64,000 nucleotides of DNA from Candidatus Bathyarchaeota archaeon (GTDB lineage: Archaea; Thermoproteota; Bathyarchaeia; 40CM-2-53-6): the NCBI GenBank assembly GCA_005888745.1, contig VBBS01000033.1:18128-82127 (forward strand). The letters run 5' to 3'. Within the stretch, counting starts at the first letter, position 1. Each line of letters opens with the position of its first letter. Of this stretch, positions 39,179 to 48,933 are shown in pieces. Position numbers and translations under genes: made by a program. The notes below the pieces were generated by a model. The model did no database searches, was not told the DNA's origin, and was given only the letters and a program-made list of their open reading frames with translations.

Positions 39179-39396
39179 GGTGTCTCGTTAGAAGGGCTGA
39201 TTTGCGCCCCATTGTTAATTTAAGCCTTTGCAATGGCTTCCAAAATAGCTTCTGGGGAAAATTTGACAAAATCATGTCATGATCCTAACAAACCTCCGTC
39301 AACAAGGATACGTGAAAAACCCAGACTTGGCATTGATTTTATCGTTTTGCGCCGCAGATATCCTCTTAGCTGTCAGTATGAAAAGATGGATTCCCC

Positions 39397-40170
39397 TTGA
39401 GCGATAAAGTCGACGAAAATGTTCGACGAAGAGAAGTCCGATACGATAGAGAACGCAGAGTGAGGATAAAGTGGAGTGAGGATACGGAATCGCTTGAGGA
39501 GGTCTTCGACCGACGAACGATAATGACAGTTCTCAAGATGCTGAACACTGGGATATTAAGAGAACTTCACGGCGCGATAAAGTCGGGAAAGGAGAGCAAG
39601 ATCTACCACGGGTTAGACCCGAAAGGCAAAGAAGTAGCCGTGAAGATTTTCCTAACCACATCAAACATATTCCGGCATGGCCGGTTGAAGTACATTCGCG
39701 GAGACCCTCGGTTCAAGGATATTCCGCATGACACGACATCTCTCGTAGATCAATGGGCATCGAAAGAGTACAAGAACCTAGAACTGGCAGACCGTGCAGG
39801 AATATCTGTTCCGAAACCAATCCATGTGGAGAAGAATGTCTTGATTCTCGGGTTTATCGGGAAGGATGGAATACCTGCTCCAGTTCTTAGAGAAGTCCGG
39901 CTTCAGGCGGCGGCCGATTGGTACAAGAAAATCATCGAATTGATCAAGCAACTGTACGATAAGGCGAAACTCGTCCACGGCGATCTAAGCGAGTATAATA
40001 TCATGATTCCCAATGGATACCCGGTCATCATCGACTTCGGGCAAGCAGTCACCACAGAACATCCAGAGGCCCGCGCCTTCCTCGAAAGAGATGTCGAGAA
40101 CATCAACCACTATTTTGAGGGCCTCAATGTCAGGACCCAATCTCCAGCGAGGGTCATAGGAGCTCGATAG
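39397..40170 (+). CDS. rio1: RIO1-family serine kinase
   Basis: SGKESKIYHGLDPKGKEVAVKIF, LVHGDLSEYNIMI, VIIDFGQAV; TTG start. Confidence 0.93.
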   Translation: MSDKVDENVRRREVRYDRERRVRIKWSEDTESLEEVFDRRTIMTVLKMLNTGILRELHGAIKSGKESKIYHGLDPKGKEVAVKIFLTTSNIFRHGRLKYIRGDPRFKDIPHDTTSLVDQWASKEYKNLELADRAGISVPKPIHVEKNVLILGFIGKDGIPAPVLREVRLQAAADWYKKIIELIKQLYDKAKLVHGDLSEYNIMIPNGYPVIIDFGQAVTTEHPEARAFLERDVENINHYFEGLNVRTQSPARVIGAR

Positions 40171-40173
40171 AAA

Positions 40174-40764
40174 TTGGCCGAGACAAGGATGACCGCCGTA
40201 ATACCAAAGGATAGAGTAGGAGTACTTGTTGGTTCAGGTGGCACAGTTAAGTCGACGATCGAAGAAAAACTGTTTGTAGATCTCAAGATAGACAGCCCAT
40301 CTGGTGCGGTAGAGATTGGAGTGAAGCCTAATGCCCCCGATCCGTCGGGCGCCCTGCAAGCCAAGGATATCGTTCTCGCAATTGGAAGAGGGTTTTCTCC
40401 CGAGCGAGCGTTCAGGCTCTTCAGCGAGGACAATACTTTGGACATTATCGATCTTCACGACTTCTTCGGCAAGAATGAGGCCGAGATCCGAAGGGTTGAC
40501 GGCAGAATCATCGGCAGAGAAGGCAAGACCAGAAGGATTCTAGAAGAACTGACCGGAACCGCCATCTCTGTTAGCGGGCATACAGTGTCGATCATTGGCG
40601 GCTATGAAGCCGTCACCATGGCGAAGGACGCGTTAGAGAAACTGATCAAGGGCCGACAGCACGGGACGGTCTACAAGTTCCTACGAAGAAGAAGACAGGA
40701 GATCAAAAAGGAGAAAGCTTTAGGACTCTGGGAAGGCCAAGTACCTACAGCAAAGAAACCATGA
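40174..40764 (+). CDS. KH-domain RNA-processing protein (Dim2/Krr1-like)
   Basis: Two KH domains, VLVGSGGTVKSTIE and RIIGREGKTRRILEELTGTAISV; TTG start. Confidence 0.88.
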   Translation: MAETRMTAVIPKDRVGVLVGSGGTVKSTIEEKLFVDLKIDSPSGAVEIGVKPNAPDPSGALQAKDIVLAIGRGFSPERAFRLFSEDNTLDIIDLHDFFGKNEAEIRRVDGRIIGREGKTRRILEELTGTAISVSGHTVSIIGGYEAVTMAKDALEKLIKGRQHGTVYKFLRRRRQEIKKEKALGLWEGQVPTAKKP

Positions 40765-40792
40765 CCAAAGCGGACCTCCCGGAGCGGGCCCT

Positions 40793-42370
40793 ATGACAGT
40801 GGCCGAGGTCTTCCAAGAAATCAGCGCCGCCGACTTCTTTTATCGTAACCGAGATATCGCAGGATTCACAAGCCCTTCCAGGTCAATATACTCGACGATT
40901 CGCGAACTTGTGGAAAACTCTCTAGATGCCTGCGAGACAGGCGGAATTCCCCCCGACATTTACGTGCGATTGTCCCATGAATCCGGTCCCCTGGACGGTC
41001 CCGGCACCTACATTGTACGGGTAGAAGACAACGGCATAGGGATCCCGTCAAACGTAATCCCGTCCGCCTTCGGACAAGTTCTCTATGGTTCGAAATACAA
41101 ACTCCGACAGACGAGAGGCACCTTTGGCCTTGGCGGGAAAATGGCCCTGCTCTATGGACAGATCACCACACATTCTGAAGCCGCCATAACGTCGAGCACA
41201 GGAGCGAAGTCCCGGATAGCTGAGGTAATTCTTCGAATCGATATCCAACAGAACAAGCCCGTCATTATCAAAAACAAGACTAGGACCAACAAGCCTCACT
41301 GGCAGGGCACAATTATCGAGTTCAAGACAGAAGCGGACTACTCACGGGCAATGCCCAGGATTCTCGAATACTTCAAACAGACAGCAATCATAGTTCCCTA
41401 TGCAAATATCACATTCGTGGACCCCAGGGGAAGGCTCTACAAGTTCTTACGTGGCACTACAAAGGTACCACCAGCGCCCACTGAAACTTCTCCTCACCCT
41501 CATGGAGTTGACGTTGAAACCGTACAGCGAATGCTGAAGCTAACCAATGCTAAGAGCGTACAGGAGTTCATGCGAAAGAACTTCCAGAGAATAGGAGAGA
41601 CCACAGCCCGCAAATTTCTCCAATTCGCGAGCCTCGGACAAAAGAAGAATCCTAGAAACCTATCGGCACAGGACATGGTCAAACTAGTCAATGCGATGAA
41701 GAACTACGATGGATTTCTCTCTCCGGATCCCACCTGTCTCTCGCCTCTTGGCGAAGACCTGATGGAAACGGGGATCAAGAAGGAACTTGGAATAACGGAT
41801 GAGGAAATTCAGTCCGGCTCTGCCTTCGTGACTACTCTTCAGAGACGCCCTGCGACGTACGCTGGCTTTCCCTTCATCATCGAAGTCGGGCTCGCTAGCT
41901 CGAAACAAATCGAGATGCAAGGCAAGATTCTCCTATTCAGATTTGCAAACAAGATCCCACTACTTTTCGATGAAGCAAGCGACGTTTCATGGAAGGTTGT
42001 CGATACGGAGATTGATTGGCGCAACTACAAGGTCATCCCTGGTGAGACCCCTCTTGCCGTTTTCATTCATGTCTGCAGTACGAAGATCCCCTACAAGACA
42101 GTCGGAAAAGAATTCATCGCTGACCGGCCTGAGGTGGAGCATGAGATTCTCAACGCTATCCGGGAAGTTGGTCGAAACCTCAGGCTCTACCTTTCAAAAC
42201 GTGAACATCTTACCCAAGAGAAGAGACGTCTAGACGTGTTCGAGAAGTATTTGCCGAAAGTAGCCCAGTTCGCGACGAAACTCGCCAAGGAGAAGAGAGA
42301 GCCAGACATCAAACCGTTGCTCAAAGGAGTGACCAAGTATGGTGCAGAAGAGGAAGAAGAGGAAGAGTAA
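40793..42370 (+). CDS. top6B: DNA topoisomerase VI subunit B
   Basis: STIRELVENSLDACE, VEDNGIGIP, GTFGLGGKMALLYGQ. Confidence 0.95.
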   Translation: MTVAEVFQEISAADFFYRNRDIAGFTSPSRSIYSTIRELVENSLDACETGGIPPDIYVRLSHESGPLDGPGTYIVRVEDNGIGIPSNVIPSAFGQVLYGSKYKLRQTRGTFGLGGKMALLYGQITTHSEAAITSSTGAKSRIAEVILRIDIQQNKPVIIKNKTRTNKPHWQGTIIEFKTEADYSRAMPRILEYFKQTAIIVPYANITFVDPRGRLYKFLRGTTKVPPAPTETSPHPHGVDVETVQRMLKLTNAKSVQEFMRKNFQRIGETTARKFLQFASLGQKKNPRNLSAQDMVKLVNAMKNYDGFLSPDPTCLSPLGEDLMETGIKKELGITDEEIQSGSAFVTTLQRRPATYAGFPFIIEVGLASSKQIEMQGKILLFRFANKIPLLFDEASDVSWKVVDTEIDWRNYKVIPGETPLAVFIHVCSTKIPYKTVGKEFIADRPEVEHEILNAIREVGRNLRLYLSKREHLTQEKRRLDVFEKYLPKVAQFATKLAKEKREPDIKPLLKGVTKYGAEEEEEEE

Positions 42371-43454
42371 GGGCGTAATCAAAGAACGGAAGGAAAAGGT
42401 TCTATCCGCGATGCGGGACCTAGGCGGACAGGTCTACAGCCAGCTCGACAAGAAGGAATTTCCAACCTTCCGCATGCCAAGCCGATCCATAGCCAACATA
42501 CTATACGATTCCAAGACAAGGCAGTACATTCTGGGAAAAAGAACTGTCAAGAGAAGCGCGCGAAACGTAAGACATCTCCGCCCTTTCACGCAACTCCTCT
42601 GGACGGCTATGTTCGCTGACGAGCTCACAGAACAGAACAAGACCAGCACGTTGAGAGATGTGTTCTATTCGGCGCAAGCGTACGAGATGGACTTTCAGGA
42701 CCAGCAGGAAAGCGACAATCTCATCACCGACCTAGAAACTGTGACTGGATACTCGAGAGAAGACTTCAACGTCTACCCTGAAGAGAGGAGCGCGATATTC
42801 GGCGACCTCACAATCGAATACACTGTCCCTGGATACGAAGGACGCCGGCTAAACCTAGCCTCTCACCCTGACGGCGTAATGATAGGACCGGCCCTGACAA
42901 CCTCAGAGTTCATCCAACCTGACAGTCGTAAAGTCGACAAGGTAATCGCGATCGAGAAAGGCGGATTGTTCACGAGGTTCATAGAAGAACGCGTGCACCA
43001 GCGTTTCAAAGCGGTCCTTATCCACACCGCGGGACAAGCACCCAGAGCAACGAGGTTCCTACTTCGCAGGCTCAACCAGGAATTGGACATCCCAGTCTAC
43101 ATATTCACCGACGGTGATCCATGGGGAATGCACATCGCCATGGTCATTATCTCCGGATCCGCGAATGCAGCCCACCTTCGCGAGCTAAACACTCCAGATG
43201 CAATCTGGGGCGGGGTCTGGGCGACAGATATTGTCGACTACAAACTTCCGAGCGATCCGCTAACGGACTTGGATGTCAAGCGATTGAACGAGTTGGAAAA
43301 AGATCCCCGCTACGCTGGCGGCCTCTGGCAACGGGAAATAGACACCTTCAGGAAGGTTAAGAAGAAATCGGAACAAGAAGCATTCAGCAGATACGGGCTC
43401 ACATACATTGTTGACGAGTATCTACCGAAAAAGCTGAAGATCAAATCCAACTAG
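42339..43454 (+). CDS. top6A: DNA topoisomerase VI subunit A (Spo11-like)
   Basis: SLRDVFYSAQ-type active-site region (TSTLRDVFYSAQAYEMDF), VYIFTDGDPWGMHI Toprim. Confidence 0.95.
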   Translation: MVQKRKKRKSKGVIKERKEKVLSAMRDLGGQVYSQLDKKEFPTFRMPSRSIANILYDSKTRQYILGKRTVKRSARNVRHLRPFTQLLWTAMFADELTEQNKTSTLRDVFYSAQAYEMDFQDQQESDNLITDLETVTGYSREDFNVYPEERSAIFGDLTIEYTVPGYEGRRLNLASHPDGVMIGPALTTSEFIQPDSRKVDKVIAIEKGGLFTRFIEERVHQRFKAVLIHTAGQAPRATRFLLRRLNQELDIPVYIFTDGDPWGMHIAMVIISGSANAAHLRELNTPDAIWGGVWATDIVDYKLPSDPLTDLDVKRLNELEKDPRYAGGLWQREIDTFRKVKKKSEQEAFSRYGLTYIVDEYLPKKLKIKSN

Positions 43455-44719
43455 ACAAACTGTTCAAGTCCCAAAGCCGCGGTTTTCTTTATTGGAACGG
43501 GCTTCTTGAGGTCAAGTTTTCCGTAAACTCCATCGTAGCCTGGTTCGACAAATATGTTGTCATTCCGCACTCGAAGAACCGCACTTGAGACCTCTGGTCC
43601 AGCCACTTGCAACAAGTGATCTTCAGGCACGTCTAGCATCACAGAATATTCTGAGCCGAATTTTCCTACAAGCATATTGTACTTTTCCCAGACCTTCATC
43701 GATCCGGGATTGACATCTCCGATTACCATTGCAATAATCTCGGAGAGAGGGAGCAGATGGCGGTATCCAGTTGCGTTTTTAGGCATGTAGCCTTCTGGTC
43801 GGTCCGCAAGCTCTTCTATCCGCTCTTCGACGCCTCGAGTCATCTTCTTTCCGCACTTGGGACACTTATCGTCCAGTTTGCGAGCGTCCCTGGCGGACAT
43901 TGAAACCTGACACTCACGATGTCCAGTCCAGTGATATTTGCCGTAGGCGGGCGAGGTCTCTATTGTGAACAAGAAGCGTTTAGGGTCCTTATCTTTGATC
44001 GCAGCGACCAGATTCTGATACGTGAGCTGCTCCAGATCGAACACGTTCGCTTCCCTTCCCAACCGCCACGGCCACGCGGAGTGGGCATCGGAATTGGAGA
44101 CGAGACAGAGACGATCGAGCTGGGATAGCCGCCAGTTCATCCCGGGATCCGAACTTAGGCCAGTTTCGAGCGCGAATATCTTGTCAGATCGATCCTGGTA
44201 GCAATCGATGAGGCTGTTGAACCCATTGCTTGCCCCAAAGAGGCTGAACCATGGGGTCCAGGCATGTGCGGGAAAGATCACGCATTGTCTGTCGGCTTCG
44301 ATCACTTCATCTACGAGCTCCGGAGCGGTCGCACGGAGCGTTGGCCGACCATCGCTCCCGAGGTTGCCATATTTCGCTAGTCTATCACTTACGGCATCCG
44401 CGGATTCTATCGAAGGGACGAGAAGGCAATGATGTATCCGTCGTGACTTTTCACCCAATTGGAACGTGGTGTTGACCTCCCCTGTAATCATGTACTGCAC
44501 GTGAGCCGTACCGTCCTTCAACTGGTAGAGTCCTGAGCCCGGGACGGCTTGAAGGTCCGTCCTAATCTCCTTCCTCCAGTCAGGATGAGTGCAATCGCCC
44601 GTTCCTACGAGATTTAGTCCCTTGATTGATGCAAAGTAGGCAAGCTCCTTCAGGTTCATGTTTTTGCTTGTTGCCCTGCTGTAAGGACTGTGGAGCTGAA
44701 GGTCAGCAAAAACACGCAT
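43451..44719 (-). CDS. PHP-domain endonuclease (EndoQ-like)
   Basis: FADLQLHSPYSRATSKNMNL, GTGDCTHPDW, SNSDAHSAWPWRLGREANVF, CPKCGKKMTRGVEERIEELADRPEG. Confidence 0.88.
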   Translation of the reverse strand: MRVFADLQLHSPYSRATSKNMNLKELAYFASIKGLNLVGTGDCTHPDWRKEIRTDLQAVPGSGLYQLKDGTAHVQYMITGEVNTTFQLGEKSRRIHHCLLVPSIESADAVSDRLAKYGNLGSDGRPTLRATAPELVDEVIEADRQCVIFPAHAWTPWFSLFGASNGFNSLIDCYQDRSDKIFALETGLSSDPGMNWRLSQLDRLCLVSNSDAHSAWPWRLGREANVFDLEQLTYQNLVAAIKDKDPKRFLFTIETSPAYGKYHWTGHRECQVSMSARDARKLDDKCPKCGKKMTRGVEERIEELADRPEGYMPKNATGYRHLLPLSEIIAMVIGDVNPGSMKVWEKYNMLVGKFGSEYSVMLDVPEDHLLQVAGPEVSSAVLRVRNDNIFVEPGYDGVYGKLDLKKPVPIKKTAALGLEQFV

Positions 44720-44768
44720 AACGAATGCCAGCGATTCCTCAGCGTCCCCCGTATCTATAAGACAGTGT

Positions 44769-45104
44769 TTGAAAGGACCGTCCGCTTTATTAGCTGTTCA
44801 AAGGACCCGGCTTGAACCCCGAGGACGACTATTGCAGAACGAAGTCCGAGTTATCCTTAACCTGTTCGTTGAATCGAAGGACTTGGAGTTGGTCACTGAC
44901 AGCCTCGTGAAACTTTCTGAGGTTACAGATGTGTACGAGGTCACTGGTGAATACGATATTGTCTGCTTGCTCAGGACAGAAGGCATACTTGCGTTTCGCG
45001 AGGTTCTAAAGAACAAGATCCTAAAAATTCCGGGCGTGAAGAGTACCGTCTCTTCAATAGTTCTCTACACACACAAGCGCGACCGGAAACCAGTATCGGA
45101 ATAA
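44769..45104 (+). CDS. stand-alone Lrp/AsnC ligand-binding (RAM) domain protein
   Basis: VTDVYEVTGEYDIVCLLRTEGILAFREVLKNKILKIPGVKSTVSSIVL. Confidence 0.8.
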   Translation: MKGPSALLAVQRTRLEPRGRLLQNEVRVILNLFVESKDLELVTDSLVKLSEVTDVYEVTGEYDIVCLLRTEGILAFREVLKNKILKIPGVKSTVSSIVLYTHKRDRKPVSE

Positions 45105-45313
45105 CTACTAACGGAAGTCGGCAAACTGCACCAGTGGATCTGGTAGTCTCGAATCGTCCGGTGATTATCCTCATTTGGAATCAGAAAGACTAAATACTCT
45201 CGAGAAGCGATCGCCCAGTTAGTTCCGAGGGTTCCAAAATGGGCGATTTACTTCCAGAATCACCTTTCATGCTGTAACAATCCTCGTGTGCGTTTAATCC
45301 GGAGATTTTCCCT

Positions 45314-46756
45314 ATGAGCAGCAAAGAGCTAGGGATTACTGTAAAGAAAGACCAAGACCTCTCGGAATGGTATACGCAAGTAGTGACCAAGGCACAACTA
45401 GCGGATTATTCTAGCGCGAAAGGCTTCATGGTTCTAATGCCGTACGGCTTTTCTATCTGGGAGAAAATCAAAGAGGATTTTGACAAGAAGATCAAGGCAA
45501 TAGGGCACAAGAACGCTTACTTCCCGCTGCTCATACCCGAGCGACTGCTCAAAACGGAAACCGAACACTTCGCAGGCTTCACCCCTGAGGTCTTCTGGGT
45601 CACGCACTCGGGAGAAACGGAACTCGCCGAGAAGCTAGCCGTGAGGCCGACTTCTGAGACCATAATCTACGAGTCATACAGCAAATGGGTGAAGAGCTGG
45701 AGGGACCTACCCATTCTTATCAACGTATGGAACTCGGTAGTGAGGGCCGAGATAACGTCTACGCGACCCTTCCTACGAACGACAGAATTCCTCTGGCAGG
45801 AGGGACATACAGTACACGAAACGGAAAGGGAGGCAGAGGAGGAAGTGATGACAATCCTAGGCATCTACACGAAGCTGATCGAGGATGAATTAGCGATCCC
45901 GATTCTTGTGGGCAAGAAGACGGAGAGAGAGAAGTTCAAGGGCGCCGTGTATACGACGACGATGGAGGCTATGATGCCGGATGGCAAGGCGTTGCAAATG
46001 GGAACGTCTCACCATCTAGGACAAAAGTTCTCGATTCCTTTTGAGATCAAATACCTCGGAAAGGATGAGAAGGAGCATTACGGGTGGACAACGTCTTGGG
46101 GAATATCTTGGCGACTCATCGGAGCCGCAATCCTTAGCCACGGCGATGACCGAGGACTAGTTCTTCCGCCCAGGATAGCGCCCACGCAAGTCGTAATCAT
46201 TCCCATCTTCTACAAAGAGACCGATCAGAAAGACATCTCCGAGGAGGTAAGACACCTCTCATCGCAACTTGAACAGAACGGGATAAGAACACTGATTGAT
46301 GATCGAGCCCAGTACACTCCAGGCTGGAAATATCACGAATGGGAAATGAAAGGAGTTCCGCTTCGCGTCGAGATTGGACCCAAAGATGTCCAGGCGCAAC
46401 AGGTGACACTAGTTAGACGAGATACGAGAGAGAAAACAGCGGTCCACCGTAGTGACGCGAAGGACCGAATCAACGGAATACTCAAGGAGATCCAGAATCA
46501 CTTATACGAAAGAGCAAAGAAGTCTCTCGAAGGTTTGACAACCACAGTATATGATATCCAATCTTTCAAGAAGGTCTTAGAAGAAAAGGGAGGATTCATC
46601 AAAGCCTTTCTCTCCGACGACTCTTGCGAGGAAAAGATCAAGATCGAGACAGGAGCAACCGTACGAGTTATGCCCATGACAGCATCGAAAAAAGGCAAGT
46701 GCGTATACTGCGGAACCGACAATTCGAACGAGGTCTACTTCGCACGCTCGTACTAG
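45314..46756 (+). CDS. proS: prolyl-tRNA synthetase
   Basis: LAVRPTSETIIYESYSKW, RTTEFLWQEGHT. Confidence 0.96.
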   Translation: MSSKELGITVKKDQDLSEWYTQVVTKAQLADYSSAKGFMVLMPYGFSIWEKIKEDFDKKIKAIGHKNAYFPLLIPERLLKTETEHFAGFTPEVFWVTHSGETELAEKLAVRPTSETIIYESYSKWVKSWRDLPILINVWNSVVRAEITSTRPFLRTTEFLWQEGHTVHETEREAEEEVMTILGIYTKLIEDELAIPILVGKKTEREKFKGAVYTTTMEAMMPDGKALQMGTSHHLGQKFSIPFEIKYLGKDEKEHYGWTTSWGISWRLIGAAILSHGDDRGLVLPPRIAPTQVVIIPIFYKETDQKDISEEVRHLSSQLEQNGIRTLIDDRAQYTPGWKYHEWEMKGVPLRVEIGPKDVQAQQVTLVRRDTREKTAVHRSDAKDRINGILKEIQNHLYERAKKSLEGLTTTVYDIQSFKKVLEEKGGFIKAFLSDDSCEEKIKIETGATVRVMPMTASKKGKCVYCGTDNSNEVYFARSY

Positions 46757-47655
46757 CCTTTGATGAGACTCGAGTTCTTGTAGACCCATGACGCTCGTCG
46801 GAATAGTTCTCGTCTAGCAAATCGGAACTTCGAAGCCCCAATGCCCTGTACTGAAAGAGAGGCAAAAGCAGCGCCCACAGCCCCGGCCCAAGAAGGATCC
46901 TTGAGGGCCAGAAAGGTTGCAAGCCAGCTGCCAACGAAAATATCTCCCGCCCCAGTTGGATCAGCCACTTTTCCTTCCCGAACCGATGGTATGCTGAGGG
47001 CGCTGCCGTCCTTCCTCACCAGAAGGGAACCTGACCGGCCCTGCGTAATTATCACGAATTGAGCCCCCTTGCGCAGGATCTGCCTTGCAGTGGCGACTAA
47101 GGTCGCGGCGGGAGCGATCAGGCAAGCCTCCTCCTCCGTTGCTTTCACTAGATTGCACTTTGACAGGAATGGGCCGATGCTTCTTCTAACAAGCCGAACG
47201 AACCCGTCTCGGTCTGAGGTTCGTAAGAGACCCTGCACGTCCAAGGAGAGGAACTGGGAGCGTCGGCGCGCGTAATCTAGCACGTCGAGTCCAACTTCCC
47301 TGAAGACGGGTCCGAGGTGAATAGCGTCGAGCGAACTATGGGGGCCAGCGGGATTGATTTTTGGGCCGGAATGAATCAACGCTAGCTTCCGCGCGTCTCC
47401 GTGATAGGATATTCTGAAGCGAGTGGTGCAGGCATCAGACGTCTTGACCCTAGTAACATCTATTCCACGGTTTTGGATCGAGGACAGGATACTTCTCGGG
47501 TAATCGCGGCCTATGTTCGAGAAAACGGACACTCTGGCGCCCAAGTAACCAGCGGCAAGAGACGAGTAGAGAGCTGAACCACCAGGGCGGACAATGATTG
47601 TGCCGTTTCGGTCAAACTCGTCCAGGGTGAGGTTGCCATAGACACCGATTCTCAG
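46753..47655 (-). CDS. PfkB-family sugar kinase (start at CTG)
   Basis: LRIGVYGNLTLDEFDRNGTIIVRPGGSALYSSLAAGYLGARV...VADPTGAGDIFVGSWLATFLA; no ATG/GTG/TTG before a TAA two codons upstream. Confidence 0.85.
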   Translation of the reverse strand: MRIGVYGNLTLDEFDRNGTIIVRPGGSALYSSLAAGYLGARVSVFSNIGRDYPRSILSSIQNRGIDVTRVKTSDACTTRFRISYHGDARKLALIHSGPKINPAGPHSSLDAIHLGPVFREVGLDVLDYARRRSQFLSLDVQGLLRTSDRDGFVRLVRRSIGPFLSKCNLVKATEEEACLIAPAATLVATARQILRKGAQFVIITQGRSGSLLVRKDGSALSIPSVREGKVADPTGAGDIFVGSWLATFLALKDPSWAGAVGAAFASLSVQGIGASKFRFARRELFRRASWVYKNSSLIKG

Positions 47656-47742
47656 CGGTTAGACCCTCCGATGACTCGGTTTCACTCTTCGGGAAGAGAT
47701 TATGTACTCATGACACTCCTTGTGTGGTAGGATTGTTAGATA

Positions 47743-48015
47743 GTGCCTAAGAAAAGACGGTCTAGGGGACGAAGCAAGGGAGGCAAAGGAAGAAGCGAGC
47801 TGGTCCAATGTGCGAATTGCGGAATGCTCACGCCTCGAGACAAGGTCAAGAGGGTGACTAGCTGGGTGTCCCTGGTTGAGCCGTCGTTGGCAAAGGAACT
47901 GAGAGCTCGAGGAGCCTATATTGCGCGGCAGAGAGTCATGAAGAACCTCTGCGTTTCCTGCGCGGTGCATTTCGGAGTCTCCAAAGTCCGATCCGCAGAA
48001 GACAGACGCCTCTAA
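47743..48015 (+). CDS. rps26e: 30S ribosomal protein S26e
   Basis: PKKRRSRGRSKGGKGRSELVQCANCGMLTPRDKVKRVT...NLCVSCAVHFGV; GTG start. Confidence 0.93.
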   Translation: MPKKRRSRGRSKGGKGRSELVQCANCGMLTPRDKVKRVTSWVSLVEPSLAKELRARGAYIARQRVMKNLCVSCAVHFGVSKVRSAEDRRL

Positions 48016-48623
48016 GCTAGGCCGCTCCTAGAGCCTAGGAGCACGGCTCGAGTTCTGTAGAGACGCTCGACAATAGTTAACGAAGACAGTAGGGCAATTA
48101 GGCCGACTCCGGCCTCCAACGACAAGGAACTAAAGACAGCAAAGATTGTTGCGAAGATTAGAATTAACAACCGCTCTGGACGCTCAGCCAATCCAACCCC
48201 CTTCAACTTTACACCCTCAACATCAACCCTAGCCCTAATGTAGCTCACCATCAATGACGCCGAAAGCGCCCACAGCGATAGCCATCCCGGGACAAGACCC
48301 CCGATAAAAAGACTGGAATAGAGCGCTATTTCGCCCACGCGATCCAAGACACTGTCCAGTATTCCTCCCATTTTCGAGATCAGATGGTACCGCCGAGCCA
48401 TGGCACCATCCACCGCGTCGAAATACGTGCCAACCAAGAGTGCCAAGACAACCCCCCAGATTAGCCAGACCGTTCCCAGACCTGTTGAGTAAAGAAGCGA
48501 GGCGACCAGGGTCAGTAGGAAGCCGACTGCAGTGACTGAGTTCGGAGTCCATCCAGTCTTGTTGAACGCTCCCGCGGCACGCTGAAAATGTCCCTCCACT
48601 AGATACTGTATCTTAGAGAGCAT
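48012..48623 (-). CDS. CDP-alcohol phosphatidyltransferase (archaetidylinositol phosphate synthase-like)
   Basis: FDAVDGAMARRYHLISKMGGILDSVLDRVGE. Confidence 0.88.
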   Translation of the reverse strand: MLSKIQYLVEGHFQRAAGAFNKTGWTPNSVTAVGFLLTLVASLLYSTGLGTVWLIWGVVLALLVGTYFDAVDGAMARRYHLISKMGGILDSVLDRVGEIALYSSLFIGGLVPGWLSLWALSASLMVSYIRARVDVEGVKLKGVGLAERPERLLILIFATIFAVFSSLSLEAGVGLIALLSSLTIVERLYRTRAVLLGSRSGLA

Positions 48624-48726
48624 TTGACCAGGGATGCCTCTACTAAACCGCCATTAGAGTATTGTCATCCCCATCGCAAAACCTTCTATTATGGTTCAAT
48701 AATGCGATGACGCAAGGGCTCCACAT

Positions 48727-48933
48727 TTGGGTAAGGTTGCAAAGGGCGTCAAATGCTCCATTGTCGGGTGCAAAGAAGACGCCGTCCGTTCCATCTCGCT
48801 AGAAGAGATCTCAAGGGCCGGTTTGAAAGCCTCTGCTTCAGGTCGAGGCTATCTCTGTAAGAACCACTACAAAGAACTCAAGAAGAAACTCCGGAAGGAC
48901 AAGCAGATCGAAAAGTGGCGCATGAAACGATGA
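48727..48933 (+). CDS. small conserved zinc-binding-type protein
   Basis: CSIVGCKEDAVRSIS...GRGYLCKNHYKELKKKLRKDKQ; TTG start. Confidence 0.75.
   Translation: MGKVAKGVKCSIVGCKEDAVRSISLEEISRAGLKASASGRGYLCKNHYKELKKKLRKDKQIEKWRMKR

Noticed and set aside
39271-39283. Palindrome ATCATGTCATGAT upstream of the amino acid permease
   Set aside because: Only 6-bp arms and about 80 nt upstream of the likely start site; too weak to call an operator.
42320-42375. Purine-rich GAAGAGGAAGAAGAGG tract as a microsatellite repeat
   Set aside because: Explained by coding in both top6B and top6A frames; reported as an overlap instead.
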